NCBI GenBank assembly: GCA_003567135.1
Contig: PXAI01000335.1
Span: 1 to 7,351, forward strand
DNA from: Balneolia bacterium
Lineage (GTDB): Bacteria > Bacteroidota > Rhodothermia > Balneolales > Cyclonatronaceae
Length of the DNA: 7,351 bases
Direction: 5' to 3'
The translations under genes and the position numbers were made by a program. The notes beneath the pieces were generated by a model. The model was not told where the DNA came from. It worked only from the letters and a program-made list of their open reading frames with translations, and did not search any database. Shown here piece after piece: positions 5,870 to 7,351 of the stretch (the first letter of the stretch is position 1; the number at the start of each line of letters is the position of its first letter).

Positions 5870-7308
5870 GTGAAGCGCAAGCGGTTGAAACAGCTGCTTC
5901 CAAAAAGTACAAGTACGGATTCAAGACCGAAATTGAATACGAAGAGTTTCCGGTAGGACTTAACGAAGATATCATCCGAGAAATCTCGCGTCGTAAGAAT
6001 GAGCCGGAATTCATGCTCGAGTTCAGGCTTAAGGCGTATCGTCAGTGGCTTGAGATGGAAGAACCTGAATGGCCAAATGTGAACTATACAAAAGTAGACT
6101 ACAACGATATTGTCTATTTTTCACAGCCAAAAGAGAAAAAGAAGCTGAACAGCCTGGATGAAGTCGATCCGGAAATTCTGAGAACTTACGAGAAACTTGG
6201 TATTCCGCTTTCAGAGCAAAAAATGCTGGCCGGTGTGGCTGTAGACGCCGTTTTCGACAGTGTTTCTGTAGCTACCACTTTTAAGGAAAAACTCGCTGAA
6301 GCCGGCGTGATTTTCTGCTCCATCAGCGAAGCGATACAAAAATATCCTGAACTCGTTAAAAAGTACATCGGGTCTGTTGTTCCTACGAACGACAACTTTT
6401 TCGCAGCGCTCAATTCTGCGGTATTCACTGACGGATCATTTTGCTTTGTTCCCAAAGGTGTAACCTGCCCGATGGAGCTCTCCACCTATTTCCGTATCAA
6501 CAACGAAAACTCCGGACAGTTTGAGCGTACGCTGATTATCGCTGAAGAGGCGAGTCAGGTCAGCTATCTCGAAGGGTGTACAGCGCCGATGTTTGATACG
6601 AACCAGCTTCACGCGGCCGTAGTTGAGCTCGTAGCTCTCGAAGATGCCGAGATCAAGTATTCTACTGTACAAAACTGGTATCCGGGTGATGAAAATGGTG
6701 TTGGCGGTATTTACAACTTTGTTACCAAGCGTGGTATTTGCAAAGGCAACAATGCCAAGATTTCATGGACGCAGGTTGAGACCGGTTCATCAATCACCTG
6801 GAAATATCCAAGCGTTATCCTGAAAGGGGATAACTCAGTCGGAGAATTTTACTCTGTCGCGCTTACAAATGATATGCAGCAGGCTGATACCGGCACGAAA
6901 ATGATCCACCTTGGAAAGAACACCAAGAGCACGATTATCTCAAAAGGTATCTCTGCCGGTAAATCCCAGAACAGTTACCGCGGACTGGTGAAAATCGGCC
7001 CGAAGGCTGATAACTCAAGAAATTATTCCGTGTGCGATTCCATGCTCATCGGCGACCGGTGCGGCGCGCATACGTTTCCGTATATCGAATCCAAAAACAA
7101 CAGCTCATCTGTAGAGCATGAGGCTACGACATCCAAAGTTGGGGAGGATCAGATTTTCTACCTCCAGCAGCGTGGAATGGATGAAGAGGCCGCCATCTCG
7201 CTGATCATCAATGGATTCTGCAAAGAGGTATTCCGTGAGCTCCCAATGGAGTTTGCTGTTGAGGCTTCCAAGTTACTGGCTATCAAGCTGGAAGGAAGCG
7301 TAGGATAA
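5857..7308 (+). CDS. sufB: Fe-S cluster assembly scaffold SufB
   Basis: This 483-residue protein is the scaffold subunit of the SUF machinery. With SufC (ATPase) and SufD it forms the SufBC2D complex, where nascent Fe-S clusters are assembled in the cytosol with sulfur from SufS. The sequence covers the whole family: an N-terminal helical part (about 1-125) and the long beta-helix core to about 440, then a C-terminal helical SufC-binding part (Q-R-G-M-D-E-E-A-A-I-S through F-C-K-E-V-F). Signature stretches include S-Y-L-E-G-C241-T-A-P, C393-D-S-M-L-I-G-D-R-C-G-A-H-T-F-P-Y-I-E and V-E-H421-E422-A-T-T-S-K. By comparison with E. coli, Cys241 corresponds to the persulfide-receiving Cys254, Cys393 to the cluster-assembly Cys405, and His421/Glu422 to His433/Glu434, so all key residues are kept. 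The ATG at 5857 has no Shine-Dalgarno sequence (leader TTTGAATTATT). It is presumably the first suf gene, with sufC and partners expected beyond the window edge; no terminator follows in the 43 bases seen. Confidence 0.98.
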   Translation: MSNLSEAQAVETAASKKYKYGFKTEIEYEEFPVGLNEDIIREISRRKNEPEFMLEFRLKAYRQWLEMEEPEWPNVNYTKVDYNDIVYFSQPKEKKKLNSLDEVDPEILRTYEKLGIPLSEQKMLAGVAVDAVFDSVSVATTFKEKLAEAGVIFCSISEAIQKYPELVKKYIGSVVPTNDNFFAALNSAVFTDGSFCFVPKGVTCPMELSTYFRINNENSGQFERTLIIAEEASQVSYLEGCTAPMFDTNQLHAAVVELVALEDAEIKYSTVQNWYPGDENGVGGIYNFVTKRGICKGNNAKISWTQVETGSSITWKYPSVILKGDNSVGEFYSVALTNDMQQADTGTKMIHLGKNTKSTIISKGISAGKSQNSYRGLVKIGPKADNSRNYSVCDSMLIGDRCGAHTFPYIESKNNSSSVEHEATTSKVGEDQIFYLQQRGMDEEAAISLIINGFCKEVFRELPMEFAVEASKLLAIKLEGSVG

Positions 7309-7351
7309 ATCAGATTTTAAATAAAAGTTAACCAATAAAATTAAAGAACTG

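Overview
The window looks like chromosomal sequence from the Bacteroidota–Rhodothermota/Balneolota side of the bacterial tree. This is an inference from several signs: start codons with little or no Shine-Dalgarno sequence, an exact Bacteroidota-type -7 promoter box (TAnnTTTG) upstream of sufB, a lipoprotein GH13 amylase of a type I associate with that group, and a DUF3108-like envelope protein. No marker gene fixes the genus. I see no IS element, phage gene, tRNA, rRNA or CRISPR array. The gene content is mainly housekeeping, and the unusual material is between the genes.

Layout. (1) 24-1629, plus strand: a tight three-gene unit with a YffB/Spx/ArsC-fold protein, a DUF3108-like exported protein and dUTPase (dut). 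The junctions are a 5-base gap and a 4-base ATGA overlap, so co-transcription is likely although the functions do not obviously connect. (2) 1630-1939: a gap between convergent genes. It holds a perfect 30-bp palindrome, a composite direct/inverted repeat of about 68 bp, and an intrinsic terminator oriented for the minus-strand amylase. (3) 1940-3319, minus strand: a lipoprotein alpha-amylase-family (GH13) enzyme with all four conserved motifs and the full catalytic triad. Its start is best placed 45 bases inside the longest ORF. (4) 3320-3549: a divergent AT-rich intergenic region. (5) 3550-5661, plus strand: a large soluble multi-PAS histidine kinase with complete H, N, G1, F and G2 boxes, no membrane segment, no receiver domain and no response regulator beside it. 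(6) 5662-5856: a sufB upstream region with a promoter-like TATATTTG box, a perfect 14-bp palindrome over the presumed -33 position, and a possible 27-codon leader ORF that overlaps the sufB start. (7) 5857-7308, plus strand: complete sufB, the scaffold subunit of SUF iron-sulfur cluster assembly. The window ends 43 bases later, so further suf genes (sufC, sufD, sufS) are expected but not seen.

How the parts relate. dut removes dUTP, the amylase acts on alpha-glucans at the cell envelope, and SufB builds Fe-S clusters. These look like independent units. The most testable regulatory idea is that the palindrome over the sufB promoter is an operator for an Fe-S or redox regulator. Whether the neighbouring orphan kinase has any part in this is unknown. 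I found no convincing new multi-gene system. The second-look candidates are the two intergenic repeats, the sufB control region and the orphan kinase.
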